Assembly (NCBI GenBank): GCA_965263105.1
Contig: CBDHGL010000003.1
Coordinates: 1,426,001-1,490,000, forward strand
DNA length: 64,000 nucleotides
Source of the DNA: JBCCTX01 sp965263105
Lineage (GTDB): Bacteria > Bacteroidota > Bacteroidia > J057
Direction: 5' to 3'
This document shows, one piece after another, positions 24,255 through 34,519 of this stretch (positions within the stretch are counted from its first letter, which is position 1; every line of letters begins with the position of its first letter). Under the pieces are notes generated by a model. That model did not search any database. It was not told where the DNA came from and saw only the letters and a program-made list of their open reading frames with translations. The position numbers were made by a program, and so were the translations under genes.

Positions 24255-26324
24255 ATGAAAACAACATCTACCTTTCAATCCTACCTTTCCGCAGCTATTT
24301 TGTTCGTTCTTTTTTGGGGAGCCCAGATGGATCTCTCAGCAAAAGTTATTTATGTCAAATGGGATGTCTCTGGAGCCAACAATGGCCAATCCTGGGCAGA
24401 TGCATACAATGACCTGCAGAATGGATTGGCCGCTGCCGAATTTGGGGATCAGATTTGGGTAGCAAAGGGGAAATACACTCCCACCAAAAGCGATGACAGA
24501 ACTATCTCCTTTCACATGAAGCGGGGGGTAGAACTATATGGAGGTTTTGAGGGAAATGAGTCAAATGCCTCTGATAGAGATTGGGCCAACCACCAAACCG
24601 TTCTGAGTGGAGCCATCCAAAAGATGCTGAGCTATGAAGGGAATCAAATAGTGGTACATACCATTTACAGCTACCACGTTGTCCAGGCCATAGATGTGGA
24701 GGATAAAGCGATATTAGATGGATTTATTATCGAAGAAGGTAGAGCAGATTCAAAAGAATCCAATTCTTTTGACGACAGTGGTGGCGGACTATTAATTCGT
24801 TCTACCAGTATTAAAGAATTTTACCCCTGTCCCTCCTCCTCTAATAATCCAAAGAGTTGTATAAAGCAACACGCTTCCAATCCTACCATACGGAACAGTA
24901 CTTTTCGAAATAATTTTGCCAAAAGAGGGGGAGCTGTTGCGGGATTTTCATCTCGGCTTTATGGGAAAGAACTGAGTCCAGGGTTCAGTAATTGTCAATT
25001 TTGGAATAACGAAGCAAAAGATAATGGAGGAGGGGTGTATATATCTTTGGCAGAGGAAACAACATCTGATCTGGTTTTTCAAGAGTGCAATTTTTACAAC
25101 CATAGAGGTGGGGGAATTAATATCTATGGAGGGTCTAGCGATTCTGATGCTTTGGGGAACTTAACCCTACAGATTGAAGGCTGTAAGTTCGAAAATAATA
25201 GAGATTTAGGGGCTTTTGAGGGAATTTTAACTTATTTCGAAGTAGAGGCTTACATCACCAGGTCTCACTTTTTGGGTAATGAAGACGATACGATAAATGA
25301 AGACCAGGGAGGAGGGGGAGCAGTTGAATTTACCTTAAATTCTTCTGAAGGAAGTCTTGTCATTGACCGGTGTGGTTTCGAAGATAATTGGTCCCTGGAT
25401 GGGGGAGCTCTCTTAGTAGAAAGGGTTGACAAACTCCAAGTAAGTAACAGTGCCTTTATTCAGAATAGTAGCGATGTCGGTGGGGCCATATCTGGCTCTC
25501 CTATAGAATTTGTCGCAACCAACAATACATTTTGGGGCAATGAGGCTCGATACCAGGGAGGAGCCATGTGGATACCCATTCAATCAGGTGGGGAATCGTA
25601 CTCCCCTACACGTACCTATGTGTTGGAAAACAATATATTCTGGGGGAATATTATCACCAACATCTCTCCCCCAGTCAATGAATGGCAGGTAGACATTGAA
25701 TTTTTGCATACACCCACCCCTCCTGCTCCCATTAGCCCAAATTTACAGGCTTCTCATAATATATTCGAAGGAGGGCTCCCCGCTCGCTTTACCGATCTGG
25801 GAGGAAATACTTTTTCAGACCCCTTGTTTTATTCAACCGCTAATCCCAATGGTTCAGATAATCAATTAGGAACTTCTGATGATGGGATTAGACTTTCTTC
25901 AAAATCTCCAGCGATCAATACAGGGCTGAATGCAGCCATAGGGCTATTAGGACTTAATTGGGATATCCTGAATAATCCGCGAATTTACGATGGGACTGTG
26001 GATAAGGGTGCCTATGAATTTGGGGCTCCTTCCTTTTTTTTAGCTCCAGAAAAGCCGAATATTAAGTTTGTGTTATTCCCCAATCCAGCCTCGAAATACG
26101 TTGAGATCGAGCTAGAGGACTCGCAGACGGGTACTTTGCGCTTGGAATTGCGGGACCTGCGAGGAGAAGTTTTCTATCGGGAATCCCTTGAGAAGAGAAG
26201 AGACCAGCTTTCACATGAGATAGATGTTTCTCGAATACCAGAAGGAATCTACCTTTTTCAAAGCACTTTGGGAGAGCGCATATCAACCCAGCGCTTAGTT
26301 ATCGATCGGTCTGAAAGAAGGTAA
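24255..26324 (+). CDS. Secreted beta-helix protein with type IX secretion sorting domain
   Basis: The 689-residue protein has a signal peptide (SAAILFVLFWGAQMDLSAK) and a right-handed parallel beta-helix of the polymorphic-membrane-protein type: GANNGQSWADAYNDLQNGLAAA at the start and repeated segments such as NSTFRNNFAKRGGAVAGF and CQFWNNEAKDNGGGVYIS. The last 80 residues (FVLFPNPASKYVEIEL ... IPEGIYLFQSTLGE) form a type A sorting domain, which directs the protein across the outer membrane by the type IX system and is then removed. Such proteins are adhesins or polysaccharide-binding factors; no lyase residues can be identified. Confidence 0.88.
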   Translation: MKTTSTFQSYLSAAILFVLFWGAQMDLSAKVIYVKWDVSGANNGQSWADAYNDLQNGLAAAEFGDQIWVAKGKYTPTKSDDRTISFHMKRGVELYGGFEGNESNASDRDWANHQTVLSGAIQKMLSYEGNQIVVHTIYSYHVVQAIDVEDKAILDGFIIEEGRADSKESNSFDDSGGGLLIRSTSIKEFYPCPSSSNNPKSCIKQHASNPTIRNSTFRNNFAKRGGAVAGFSSRLYGKELSPGFSNCQFWNNEAKDNGGGVYISLAEETTSDLVFQECNFYNHRGGGINIYGGSSDSDALGNLTLQIEGCKFENNRDLGAFEGILTYFEVEAYITRSHFLGNEDDTINEDQGGGGAVEFTLNSSEGSLVIDRCGFEDNWSLDGGALLVERVDKLQVSNSAFIQNSSDVGGAISGSPIEFVATNNTFWGNEARYQGGAMWIPIQSGGESYSPTRTYVLENNIFWGNIITNISPPVNEWQVDIEFLHTPTPPAPISPNLQASHNIFEGGLPARFTDLGGNTFSDPLFYSTANPNGSDNQLGTSDDGIRLSSKSPAINTGLNAAIGLLGLNWDILNNPRIYDGTVDKGAYEFGAPSFFLAPEKPNIKFVLFPNPASKYVEIELEDSQTGTLRLELRDLRGEVFYRESLEKRRDQLSHEIDVSRIPEGIYLFQSTLGERISTQRLVIDRSERR

Positions 26325-26425
26325 GGAAGTAGCCCTCTACCTGTATGGCTCACAAAACGTGAATAAGCCCATTGACAAAAGAACCCTAGTGACTTTTCAA
26401 TCAATCGAATAAAAAAGGCCTGGTC

Positions 26426-28321
26426 TTACACCGCCCCTTCCTTGATCGCCTCCACGACCGAAGGATCGAGTAGGGTAGAGGTATCCCCTAAATTGCTAGC
26501 CGTACCCTCGGCGATTTTTCGTAGGATCCTTCGCATGATCTTACCAGAACGAGTCTTGGGCAGGCCGGGTACCACCTGAATTTTGTCTGGCTTGGCAATG
26601 GGACCAATTTCTTTGGTAACTACCTCACGTAGTTCCTTTTCAAAGCTAACTGGATCAGAAGGGGCCTCCTGGGTAATGACATAGGCATAAATGCCTTGCC
26701 CTTTTATATCATGGGGATAGCCTACAACAGCGGATTCTACCACATTGGGATGTTCATTTATGGCATTTTCTACTTCTGCCGTTCCCATTCGGTGGCCAGA
26801 TACATTGATCACGTCGTCCACTCGACCGATAATCCGATAAAATCCATCCTTATCTCTTCTGGCTCCATCTCCCGTAAAGTAGAGGTCATTGAAATGAGAA
26901 AAATAAGTCATCCGACAGCGCTCATGGTCTCCGTAGGTAGTACGGAGCATGGAGGGCCAGGGAAATTTGACACATAACAAGCCTTCTGCCTCCGTTTCGG
27001 TGATTTCATTCCCATCACTATCCACCAATATGGGCTGTATCCCTGGAAGGGGAAGAGTAGCGAAAGTGGGTTTTAGTTCTGTTACCCCAGGAAGAGGGGA
27101 AATCATGATTCCACCCGTTTCCGTCTGCCACCAGGTATCGACAATAGGGGTTTTGTTTTTCCCCACTTTGTCATAATACCATTCCCAGGCTTCCTGGTTG
27201 ATGGGTTCACCTACCGTTCCAAGCACTTTTAGCGTACTGAGGTCATATTTTTCTACCCATTGATCGCCTTTAGCCATCAGGGCCCGTATCGCAGTAGGGG
27301 CCGTGTAGAACTGGTTGATTTGGTGCTTATCCACCATCTCCCAAAAGCGACCTGCGTCAGGATAGGTGGGAACCCCTTCAAACATAACCGTTGTTGCTCC
27401 AGATAATAAGGGCCCGTATATGATATAGGAATGCCCAGTGATCCAACCTATATCAGCTGTACACCAATAGACATCGTTTTCTTCGTAGTTGAATACATTC
27501 TGAAAGGTGAAGGCGGTGTATACCATGTATCCCCCGCAGCTATGAACTACCCCTTTGGGCTTCCCGGTAGAGCCAGAAGTGTATAAGATAAATAGGGTAT
27601 CTTCGGAATCCATCTCCTCTGCTTCACATTCAGCACTCATTTCTTGAATAGCCTCATTGATCCACACATCGCGGCCCTCTACCCAATGGACTTCTTGCCC
27701 CGTTCTCCGTTGAACCAAAACGCTTTCTATACTGCTAGTCGATTTTAAGGCTTCATCCACTACGTCTTTTACAGCGATGGTCTTGGTACCCCGGTAGTTT
27801 CCATCTGAGCAAATGACCATTTTACAGGAGGCATCGTTGATCCGATCTGCTAAGGCATTGGCAGAAAAGCCAGCAAATACCACAGAATGTATAGCGCCTA
27901 TTCTAGCACAGGCCAATACGGCAATCGCCAATTCGGGGATCATGGGCATGTAAAAGCAAATCCGATCTCCTTTTTCTATCCCCTTACTTTTCAGCAGATT
28001 GGCCATTTTACAGACCTCTGCATGAAGCTCTTTATAAGTATAGGTGATAACAGATTCAGAAGGTTCATTAGGCTCCCACAATATCGCTACTTTGTCGCCT
28101 CTAGTTTCCAGATGCCTATCCAGGCAATTTTCCGTAATATTCATTTTCCCGCCGATAAACCACTTCACATCCGGCCCACGAAAATCCCACTTCAAAGTAG
28201 TATCCCACTTTTTTCTCCATTGAAAAGTATCGGCTTGTTCAGCCCAGAAACCTTCTGGGTCTTCGACACTGTGTTGATAGGCTTTCTGGTAGGCAGCGAG
28301 GTCGCGAATACGTAGGGTCAT
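26426..28321 (-). CDS. acs: Acetyl-CoA synthetase
   Basis: The 631-residue enzyme makes acetyl-CoA from acetate, ATP and CoA through acetyl-adenylate. The AMP-binding loop YTSGSTGKPKGVV, the acetate-pocket region TWWQTETGG, the hinge GRVDDVINVSGHR and the C-terminal PKTRSGKIMRR with the acetylatable lysine are all present, and the length is normal. It is a single gene on the minus strand, 136 bases from the hydroxy-acid oxidase stop. Confidence 0.96.
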   Translation of the reverse strand: MTLRIRDLAAYQKAYQHSVEDPEGFWAEQADTFQWRKKWDTTLKWDFRGPDVKWFIGGKMNITENCLDRHLETRGDKVAILWEPNEPSESVITYTYKELHAEVCKMANLLKSKGIEKGDRICFYMPMIPELAIAVLACARIGAIHSVVFAGFSANALADRINDASCKMVICSDGNYRGTKTIAVKDVVDEALKSTSSIESVLVQRRTGQEVHWVEGRDVWINEAIQEMSAECEAEEMDSEDTLFILYTSGSTGKPKGVVHSCGGYMVYTAFTFQNVFNYEENDVYWCTADIGWITGHSYIIYGPLLSGATTVMFEGVPTYPDAGRFWEMVDKHQINQFYTAPTAIRALMAKGDQWVEKYDLSTLKVLGTVGEPINQEAWEWYYDKVGKNKTPIVDTWWQTETGGIMISPLPGVTELKPTFATLPLPGIQPILVDSDGNEITETEAEGLLCVKFPWPSMLRTTYGDHERCRMTYFSHFNDLYFTGDGARRDKDGFYRIIGRVDDVINVSGHRMGTAEVENAINEHPNVVESAVVGYPHDIKGQGIYAYVITQEAPSDPVSFEKELREVVTKEIGPIAKPDKIQVVPGLPKTRSGKIMRRILRKIAEGTASNLGDTSTLLDPSVVEAIKEGAV

Positions 28322-28460
28322 GATGGGGTGATAGCTTATGTGATTTCAAGAAGCATTGAAATTAATGATTTTCTCTAGAAGGTAAAAGACTATAGAGTAA
28401 TTGATTCAAAAAGAAAATCATCTGTAAAATTGGGATCTGCTAGACTGATTCAAGAGAGAT

Positions 28461-29624
28461 TTATCCTACTAAATCAGCCTTTCTCAATTCTTTCAGATTG
28501 GTAGCCCCAACTTGAAGCATGTTATTCTTCAGGTCATCAATAAAAATCGAAGCAGCATGGTCCCCTCCATATTTACCTAGTGCAGCTACTGAACAAATAA
28601 AGGGTCTACCTGCCAATACAAAATCTGCTCCCAGATACAAGGCACGCATGATATCCAGTCCGGTACGAACCCCGCTGTCAAAAATAATGGGGACCCTTCC
28701 CTTGACTTCTTTTACGATGGCCGGTAAGGCCTCAATGGCTGCAGGTGCGCCATTGAATTGACGGCCCCCATGATTGGATACCCCAACGCCATCCAGTCCG
28801 ATCTCGATGGCTTTCGCCGCATCTTCGGGATGTAATACCCCTTTGAGAATAACAGGGCCGTCCCAGTTGTCTTTTATCTCTTTACAATAGTCCCAATCCA
28901 GAGAGCCACCTAAGCGGTTATTTACAAAACCACTCACCAATTTCATGTCGGTGTTATTGGCATACTTTTCAACTGTGCGCAAGCGAGGAAGGCCATTTGC
29001 TAAGGTATAGTAGGTCCAGGTGGGGTGGGTTATTCCTTCCCAGATCATCTTGCCAGTAATCTTGGGCGGCATGCCTAGCCCTGCACGCTTAGTGCGTTCC
29101 CTCCTACTGGCTATGGGAACATCAACTGTAACCAAAAGGGTATGAAAGCCCGCATCTTTAGCCCGTTGAAGGATGGATTGACGGACCTCTCGCTCCTGTG
29201 GAGGATATAGCTGAAACCAACCCATATCCCCGACACGTTCGCCTACCGTTTCAGGCGTCTCTGTCGCAAGGGTACTGAGGGAATAGGGGATATTCATCCG
29301 CTTGGCGCTTGCCGCCAAATAATGTTCTACCCTAGGCCACATCAGACCAGTCAAGCCCACGGGGGCTACCCCAATTGGTGCGCTATAGGTTCTCCCAAAT
29401 AGGGACGTTTCAATATTTGCCTCTAGTTCTCCTTTACAAAATTTGGGGAGAAACCTAATTTGTTGAAAAGCGCTGATGTTGCGATCAAGCAGGTCTTCTT
29501 CCCCAGTACCAGAAGATAGATATTCCCAGGCTACATGGGGAATTCTCTTTTTGGCTTTCTCTGCTAGGTCTTTTATAGCAGGATATCGTGTGTCTAGTTT
29601 GGATTTGAGTTTCTCGTAGGACAT
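28461..29624 (-). CDS. FMN-dependent alpha-hydroxy-acid oxidizing protein
   Basis: The 387-residue barrel belongs to the lactate dehydrogenase/glycolate oxidase family. Visible features are APIGVAPVGLTGLMWP, SLSTLATETPE, VTVDVPIASRRERTKR, and the catalytic SNHGGRQFNGAPA (His and Arg), followed by FDSGVRTGLDIMRALYLGADFVLAGRP for FMN phosphate binding. It would oxidise L-lactate or a related acid; there is no membrane segment and no lutABC neighbour. The start sits close to fabH, 85 bases beyond its stop. Confidence 0.92.
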   Translation of the reverse strand: MSYEKLKSKLDTRYPAIKDLAEKAKKRIPHVAWEYLSSGTGEEDLLDRNISAFQQIRFLPKFCKGELEANIETSLFGRTYSAPIGVAPVGLTGLMWPRVEHYLAASAKRMNIPYSLSTLATETPETVGERVGDMGWFQLYPPQEREVRQSILQRAKDAGFHTLLVTVDVPIASRRERTKRAGLGMPPKITGKMIWEGITHPTWTYYTLANGLPRLRTVEKYANNTDMKLVSGFVNNRLGGSLDWDYCKEIKDNWDGPVILKGVLHPEDAAKAIEIGLDGVGVSNHGGRQFNGAPAAIEALPAIVKEVKGRVPIIFDSGVRTGLDIMRALYLGADFVLAGRPFICSVAALGKYGGDHAASIFIDDLKNNMLQVGATNLKELRKADLVG

Positions 29625-29709
29625 GAGGAAGTTTGAGGTTGAATTTTGGGCAAATAGTTTTTTGGAGAGTTCCCGCTGGTTTGAAAAGAATTAAGTATGT
29701 TTTGCACCT

Positions 29710-30714
29710 CTACCACCTTATCAAGGCAGACCCCCAGGTAAAGCCCGATCCGAAAGCTGCAAGGCAAAGAAGGTCTCCAGATGTTAACCGTCCTTGTTCC
29801 AAGGCTTCACTGATACAGATAGGTATGGTGGCAGCGGTGGTATTCCCATAGTGCATAATGTTATTGAAAACCTTTTCTTCGGGAAGCCCCAGGGTACGCC
29901 TGACCGCTTCAGAAATTCGGAGGTTGGCTTGGTGGGGAATAAATAGATCTAAATCCTCGGGTGTATATCCCGTAGCTTGGAGGGCTTCCATGATGACCTC
30001 GGGAAATTTTTCAACGGCAAATTTGAATACATAGCGACCATTCATCACTGGGTATTGTATTTTTTCCTCCAAGGCATTGGCGTCAATGTTTGGGCTTCGA
30101 AATGAGGGCATGCCTTGGACCATTAGGTGCTCTGCGTGTTCTCCATTGGAGTGAATATGGGTGGTGAGAATTCCTTTCCCATCATCTTCACTGGGTTGGA
30201 TAAGTGCAGCGCCTGCTCCATCCCCAAATAAAACAGATACGTTTCGCCCTTCATCTGAAAAATCAAGACCTGAAGAATGAATTTCAGAACCACAAACTAA
30301 AATATTTTTGTATTTCCCTGTCTGAATAAATTGGTCAGCTACACTGAGAGAATAGATAAATCCAGAACACTGGGCCCGGATATCCAAGGCTGCAATCTCT
30401 TTGCCCGTAAGCCCCAGCTCTCTTTGGAGCAATACGCCAGATCCAGGGAAATAATAATCTGGACTCAGGGTAGCAAAAATGATGAAGTCAATTTCTTCTA
30501 CCCCTACAGCTGCTTGCTCCAACGCAATGCGTGCCGCCTTGGCAGCCATATTGGCAACGGTATCCTTTCCTGGTGTAAAGTATCTTCTGGTCTTTATTCC
30601 ACTTCTTTCCTGAATCCATTCATCAGAAGTGTCCATGCGGGTAGCTAGTTCATCATTGGTGATGATATTTTCTGGGAGGTAGTGCCCAACCCCGGAAATT
30701 TTGGCTCGTATCAT
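29710..30714 (-). CDS. fabH: 3-oxoacyl-ACP synthase III
   Basis: From the ATG at 30712-30714 the protein has 334 residues and begins IRAKISGVGHYLPEN, the standard start; an earlier in-frame ATG adds 11 unrelated residues. The thiolase-fold catalytic residues are Cys in RAQCSGFIYSL, His in PHQANLRI and Asn in YGNTTAATIP. It condenses acyl-CoA with malonyl-ACP to start fatty-acid synthesis, or plays a similar role for branched starters. It diverges from mfd, with about 205 bases between the starts. Confidence 0.93.
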   Translation of the reverse strand: MIRAKISGVGHYLPENIITNDELATRMDTSDEWIQERSGIKTRRYFTPGKDTVANMAAKAARIALEQAAVGVEEIDFIIFATLSPDYYFPGSGVLLQRELGLTGKEIAALDIRAQCSGFIYSLSVADQFIQTGKYKNILVCGSEIHSSGLDFSDEGRNVSVLFGDGAGAALIQPSEDDGKGILTTHIHSNGEHAEHLMVQGMPSFRSPNIDANALEEKIQYPVMNGRYVFKFAVEKFPEVIMEALQATGYTPEDLDLFIPHQANLRISEAVRRTLGLPEEKVFNNIMHYGNTTAATIPICISEALEQGRLTSGDLLCLAAFGSGFTWGSALIRW

Positions 30715-30894
30715 GAGTAGAAATTTTAGTATTCCCTTGGAGATCAATCTTCGAAAAAAAATAAATTTAAGACGAAAATCATCAACTGTCTACAGGAAGT
30801 TAGGATTTTTTTGGGGAACTATTCATTTCGATTGGAGTTGAATCATCATTTGGGAAACTTTCAGCACTTTTCTTAATTCTTTCAGAATAATGGG

Positions 30895-30902
30895 TAATTT
30901 TG
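30895..30902 (+). promoter_or_regulatory. Probable -7 box for mfd
   Basis: TAATTTTG is an exact TAnnTTTG match 17 bases before the mfd ATG, giving a short untranslated leader. I could not see a convincing -33 TTG at the right distance. Confidence 0.4.
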
Positions 30903-30919
30903 CTTGGCACTAGGAATTT

Positions 30920-33900
30920 ATGGCTCAAATGGAAAAAACAAAGGTATTGGCTCCCTTGAAACCAGATATTCTGCTAAAGCAGTATCGGGAATCACAAACG
31001 CTACAATCCTTCCTTCAACAATTTGATCCGAAAAGCTCTGGGCATTACCAAATTAAATCCTGGGTCGGGAGTCAAATTGCCTTTCTCATTGCTGCTTGTT
31101 ACCGATTGCAGGAACGCAACCTGGTCATTATCCTCAACGACAAGGAGGAGGCCTTGTATTTTCATAATGACCTCCAGCAGCTCATGCCTAGAAAGGATAT
31201 CCTCCTTTTCCCCGCCTCTTATAAAAGGCCCTATGAGATAGAAGAAATTGACAATGCCAACGTGCTCCAGCGAGCAGAGGTATTGAATGCCCTCAATCAC
31301 ACGCGTACTGGCCGACAAGTGGTGGTCACCTTTGCAGAAGCCTTGTATGAGAAAGTCGTCAATAAGCGTTCTCTGGTTCAAAATACCTTGGAAATTAAGA
31401 AAGGGGAAGCTTGTGGGATGGAATTTGTCATAGAAGTTCTGGAAACTTATGGATTCGAACGAGAAGAGTTTGTATACGAACCTGGTCAATTTGCTGTGAG
31501 AGGAGGCTTACTCGATATATTTTCCTTTGCCCACGAACTTCCCTTTAGAATCGAATTCTTTGGGGATGAAATAGAAACCATCAGATCTTTTGATCCTGTC
31601 TCGCAGATTTCAGATACCGAGATTTCCCATGTTTCCCTGATTCCCAACATCCAAAAAAACCTGTTAACCGAAGAAAAGGTCTCCTTTTTAGAATATATTT
31701 CTCCCACTTCATTGATTTTTGCCAAAAGTATATCCTTTATTCATGCGGATTTGGGGCGGCTGTATGAGCGAGCTGAGGAAAGCTACCTCAAATTGATTCA
31801 AGACAGTGGAGGGGGAGCCACGAGTGGGGACCCGGGTTCTCAGTATTTTGGTGGAAATGCCTTCATTGACCAACTTTCCAAGTTTGAGGTAGTGGAATTG
31901 GCAAAAGATTCGTTTTTCTCAGACAGCCAAGCCTTGGAGTGGAAGGGATATCCTCAGCCGGCTTTCCACAAGGAGTTTGCCCTATTGCTTTCTCATTTTC
32001 GGGAAAATGCAAAGAAGGGTATTCAAACTTACGTCTTTTCTGAAAATGAAAAACAAATTAAAAGACTTTCGGAAATATTTGAGGAAATTGGAAACCCTGG
32101 TGAGGACCTATTTCGTGGCGTAATTGGCGACATGCACGAGGGCTTTAGTGATGCCCAGCTTAAAATCTCTTGCTATACTGATCATCAGATTTTTGAACGC
32201 TTTCACCGATACAAGGCCAAAGCCCATGTAAAGCGCTCCCAAGCGCTTACCTTAAAAGAGCTAAAAGAACTGAATCCAGGTGATTATGTTACCCATGTGC
32301 ATCATGGAATTGGGCAGTTTGCAGGGCTGCATACCATGCAGGTAGGAGCTCATGAACAGGATGTGGTTAAGATTTTATATAAAGGGGGAGATGCCATATA
32401 TGTCAATGTGAATTCTCTTCATAAGATTGCCAAATATTCGGGGAAAGAGGGAACCATGCCGAAGTTGCACAAGATCGGCTCTGGTACTTGGGCCAAGTCC
32501 AAATCCAAAACCAAGAAGCGAATAAAAGAATTGGCCTTCGACCTCGTGGCCTTGTATGCCAGGAGAAAAACGCAGCCGGGTTTTGCTTTCGAACCAGATT
32601 CCTATCTGCAACAAGAACTCGAGGCCTCCTTTATGTTTGAAGATACGCCAGATCAGGAAAAGACTACTGAAGAGGTCAAAGCAGATATGGAGAAGCCGCA
32701 CCCTATGGATCGCTTAATTTGTGGGGATGTAGGCTTTGGAAAGACGGAAATAGCCATTCGGGCTGCCTTTAAGGCAGCTGTCAATGGGAAGCAGGTGGCA
32801 ATTTTGGTACCCACGACCATTTTGGCTTTGCAGCATCACAAAACCTTTTCCTCCCGATTGAAAGATATGCCCATAGAAGTTGCGTACATCAACCGGTTTA
32901 AATCCAATAAGGAGGTCAAGGAAACCTTGGCGCAGGTGGCCAAGGGCAAGGTGGATATTTTGATAGGTACCCATAGAATTGTATCTAAGGATGTCAAATT
33001 CAAAGATTTGGGACTGGTTATTATTGATGAAGAACAGCGCTTTGGGGTCAATGTAAAAGAGAAGTTGAAAACGTTGAAGACACAGGTTGATACGTTGACC
33101 TTGACGGCAACTCCCATTCCTCGTACGCTTCAATTCTCTTTAGCTGGAATCCGAGACTTGTCCATTATCTCTACTCCTCCTCCGAACCGACAGCCTATAG
33201 AAACCCTGGTTGTGGGGTTTGAAGGAGGAAGGATTAGGGACGCCATCACTTATGAACTCAAGCGTGGAGGGCAGGTTTTCTTCATTCATCCGCGTGTAAA
33301 GGATATAGAAGAAGTGGCTGCCAGTATCAAAAAGCTAGTACCAGACGCCAGAATCGGGATTGGGCATGGGCAGATGCCAGGAAGTAAGTTGGAGGAGGTA
33401 ATGATCAAGTTCATTGAAGGGGCCTATGACATCCTCATCGCAACAACGATTATCGAATCGGGCTTGGACATTCCCAATGCCAATACCATTATTATCAATC
33501 AGGCTAACAAATATGGCCTTTCAGAACTTCACCAGATGCGGGGCCGGGTGGGAAGATCCAACCGAAAGGCCTTTTGCTACCTTATTGCTCCTCCCGAGAT
33601 TGCTCAGACCCCAGAGGCACGTAAGCGACTCAAGGCCATGGAAGAATTTTCGGACCTGGGGAGTGGCTTTCACATAGCCTTAAGGGATTTGGATATTCGT
33701 GGGGCGGGAGATTTACTAGGGGCAGAGCAAAGTGGATTCGTTGCTGAGATTGGGTTTGACATGTATCATAAGATTTTGGATGAAGCCGTCAAAGAACTCA
33801 AAGAGGAGCATTTTGCGGACTTATTTGAGGAGGAAATCGAAGAAAGAAGAAAAATTGTAGTAGATGATTGTCAGGTAGATTTAGAACTAGATATCCGAAT

Positions 33901-34372
33901 TCCTGAGAAATATTTGCCCAATATCTCCGAAAGGCTCAAATTCTACAGACGAATAGCTGGAGCCGCAACCGATGAAGACCTTATCGAAATCCAGCGAGAA
34001 ATGATCAATCGCTTCGGAATGATGCCCACTTCGGTCTTAAACCTATTTGACGCTACTCGGGCTAGAGAAATGGCCAAAAGAATCGGAATAGAAAAAATCG
34101 CCCTCAAAGGTTCGACCCTTCGACTTTATCTTGTTTCAGATAGAGAATCTTCCTTTTTTCAGTCTGAATTGTTTTTGAAATATATTGAGTATGTCCAAAC
34201 CTATTCTGGAAGGGTCCGTATGAAGGAATCACCAAAGTATCTATCACTTATCTTTGGAGAAACTCATACAATGAAGCATATACTGAGTATCCTCAATGAG
34301 CTGCAAAATTTCCTCCTGCCGACAGGAGACATTCAGTCAGAATCCTTGGCTGAAAACCTTCATAATGAATAA
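30920..34372 (+). CDS. mfd: Transcription-repair coupling factor
   Basis: The 1150-residue translocase removes RNA polymerase stalled at DNA lesions and recruits UvrA. It contains the UvrB-like N-terminal half, the polymerase-interacting domain near residues 450-520 (LNPGDYVTHVHHGIGQFAGL), the helicase core with Walker A GDVGFGKTE (about 600-608) and DEEQRFGV (about 702-709), the TRG motif region, and the C-terminal domain that gates UvrA binding. Length and order are normal for the family. It stands alone on its strand, followed after 147 bases by a lipoprotein gene. Confidence 0.96.
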   Translation: MAQMEKTKVLAPLKPDILLKQYRESQTLQSFLQQFDPKSSGHYQIKSWVGSQIAFLIAACYRLQERNLVIILNDKEEALYFHNDLQQLMPRKDILLFPASYKRPYEIEEIDNANVLQRAEVLNALNHTRTGRQVVVTFAEALYEKVVNKRSLVQNTLEIKKGEACGMEFVIEVLETYGFEREEFVYEPGQFAVRGGLLDIFSFAHELPFRIEFFGDEIETIRSFDPVSQISDTEISHVSLIPNIQKNLLTEEKVSFLEYISPTSLIFAKSISFIHADLGRLYERAEESYLKLIQDSGGGATSGDPGSQYFGGNAFIDQLSKFEVVELAKDSFFSDSQALEWKGYPQPAFHKEFALLLSHFRENAKKGIQTYVFSENEKQIKRLSEIFEEIGNPGEDLFRGVIGDMHEGFSDAQLKISCYTDHQIFERFHRYKAKAHVKRSQALTLKELKELNPGDYVTHVHHGIGQFAGLHTMQVGAHEQDVVKILYKGGDAIYVNVNSLHKIAKYSGKEGTMPKLHKIGSGTWAKSKSKTKKRIKELAFDLVALYARRKTQPGFAFEPDSYLQQELEASFMFEDTPDQEKTTEEVKADMEKPHPMDRLICGDVGFGKTEIAIRAAFKAAVNGKQVAILVPTTILALQHHKTFSSRLKDMPIEVAYINRFKSNKEVKETLAQVAKGKVDILIGTHRIVSKDVKFKDLGLVIIDEEQRFGVNVKEKLKTLKTQVDTLTLTATPIPRTLQFSLAGIRDLSIISTPPPNRQPIETLVVGFEGGRIRDAITYELKRGGQVFFIHPRVKDIEEVAASIKKLVPDARIGIGHGQMPGSKLEEVMIKFIEGAYDILIATTIIESGLDIPNANTIIINQANKYGLSELHQMRGRVGRSNRKAFCYLIAPPEIAQTPEARKRLKAMEEFSDLGSGFHIALRDLDIRGAGDLLGAEQSGFVAEIGFDMYHKILDEAVKELKEEHFADLFEEEIEERRKIVVDDCQVDLELDIRIPEKYLPNISERLKFYRRIAGAATDEDLIEIQREMINRFGMMPTSVLNLFDATRAREMAKRIGIEKIALKGSTLRLYLVSDRESSFFQSELFLKYIEYVQTYSGRVRMKESPKYLSLIFGETHTMKHILSILNELQNFLLPTGDIQSESLAENLHNE

Positions 34373-34519
34373 AATTCTTACATAGTCGTTTTAATTAGCA
34401 CGGCATTTGCCAATTAAATCTAAGAGGTTAGCATTTTGTTAACATCTGAACGATAAAAATTTTTTACCTTTCGAATAAAGAATCACTTTAGTTTTTTAAC
34501 CCATTATTTTTTTGGATTT

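Noticed and set aside
27887..28315. A 142-codon frame opposite acs
   Set aside because: It is antisense to conserved acetyl-CoA synthetase sequence and has no recognisable features.
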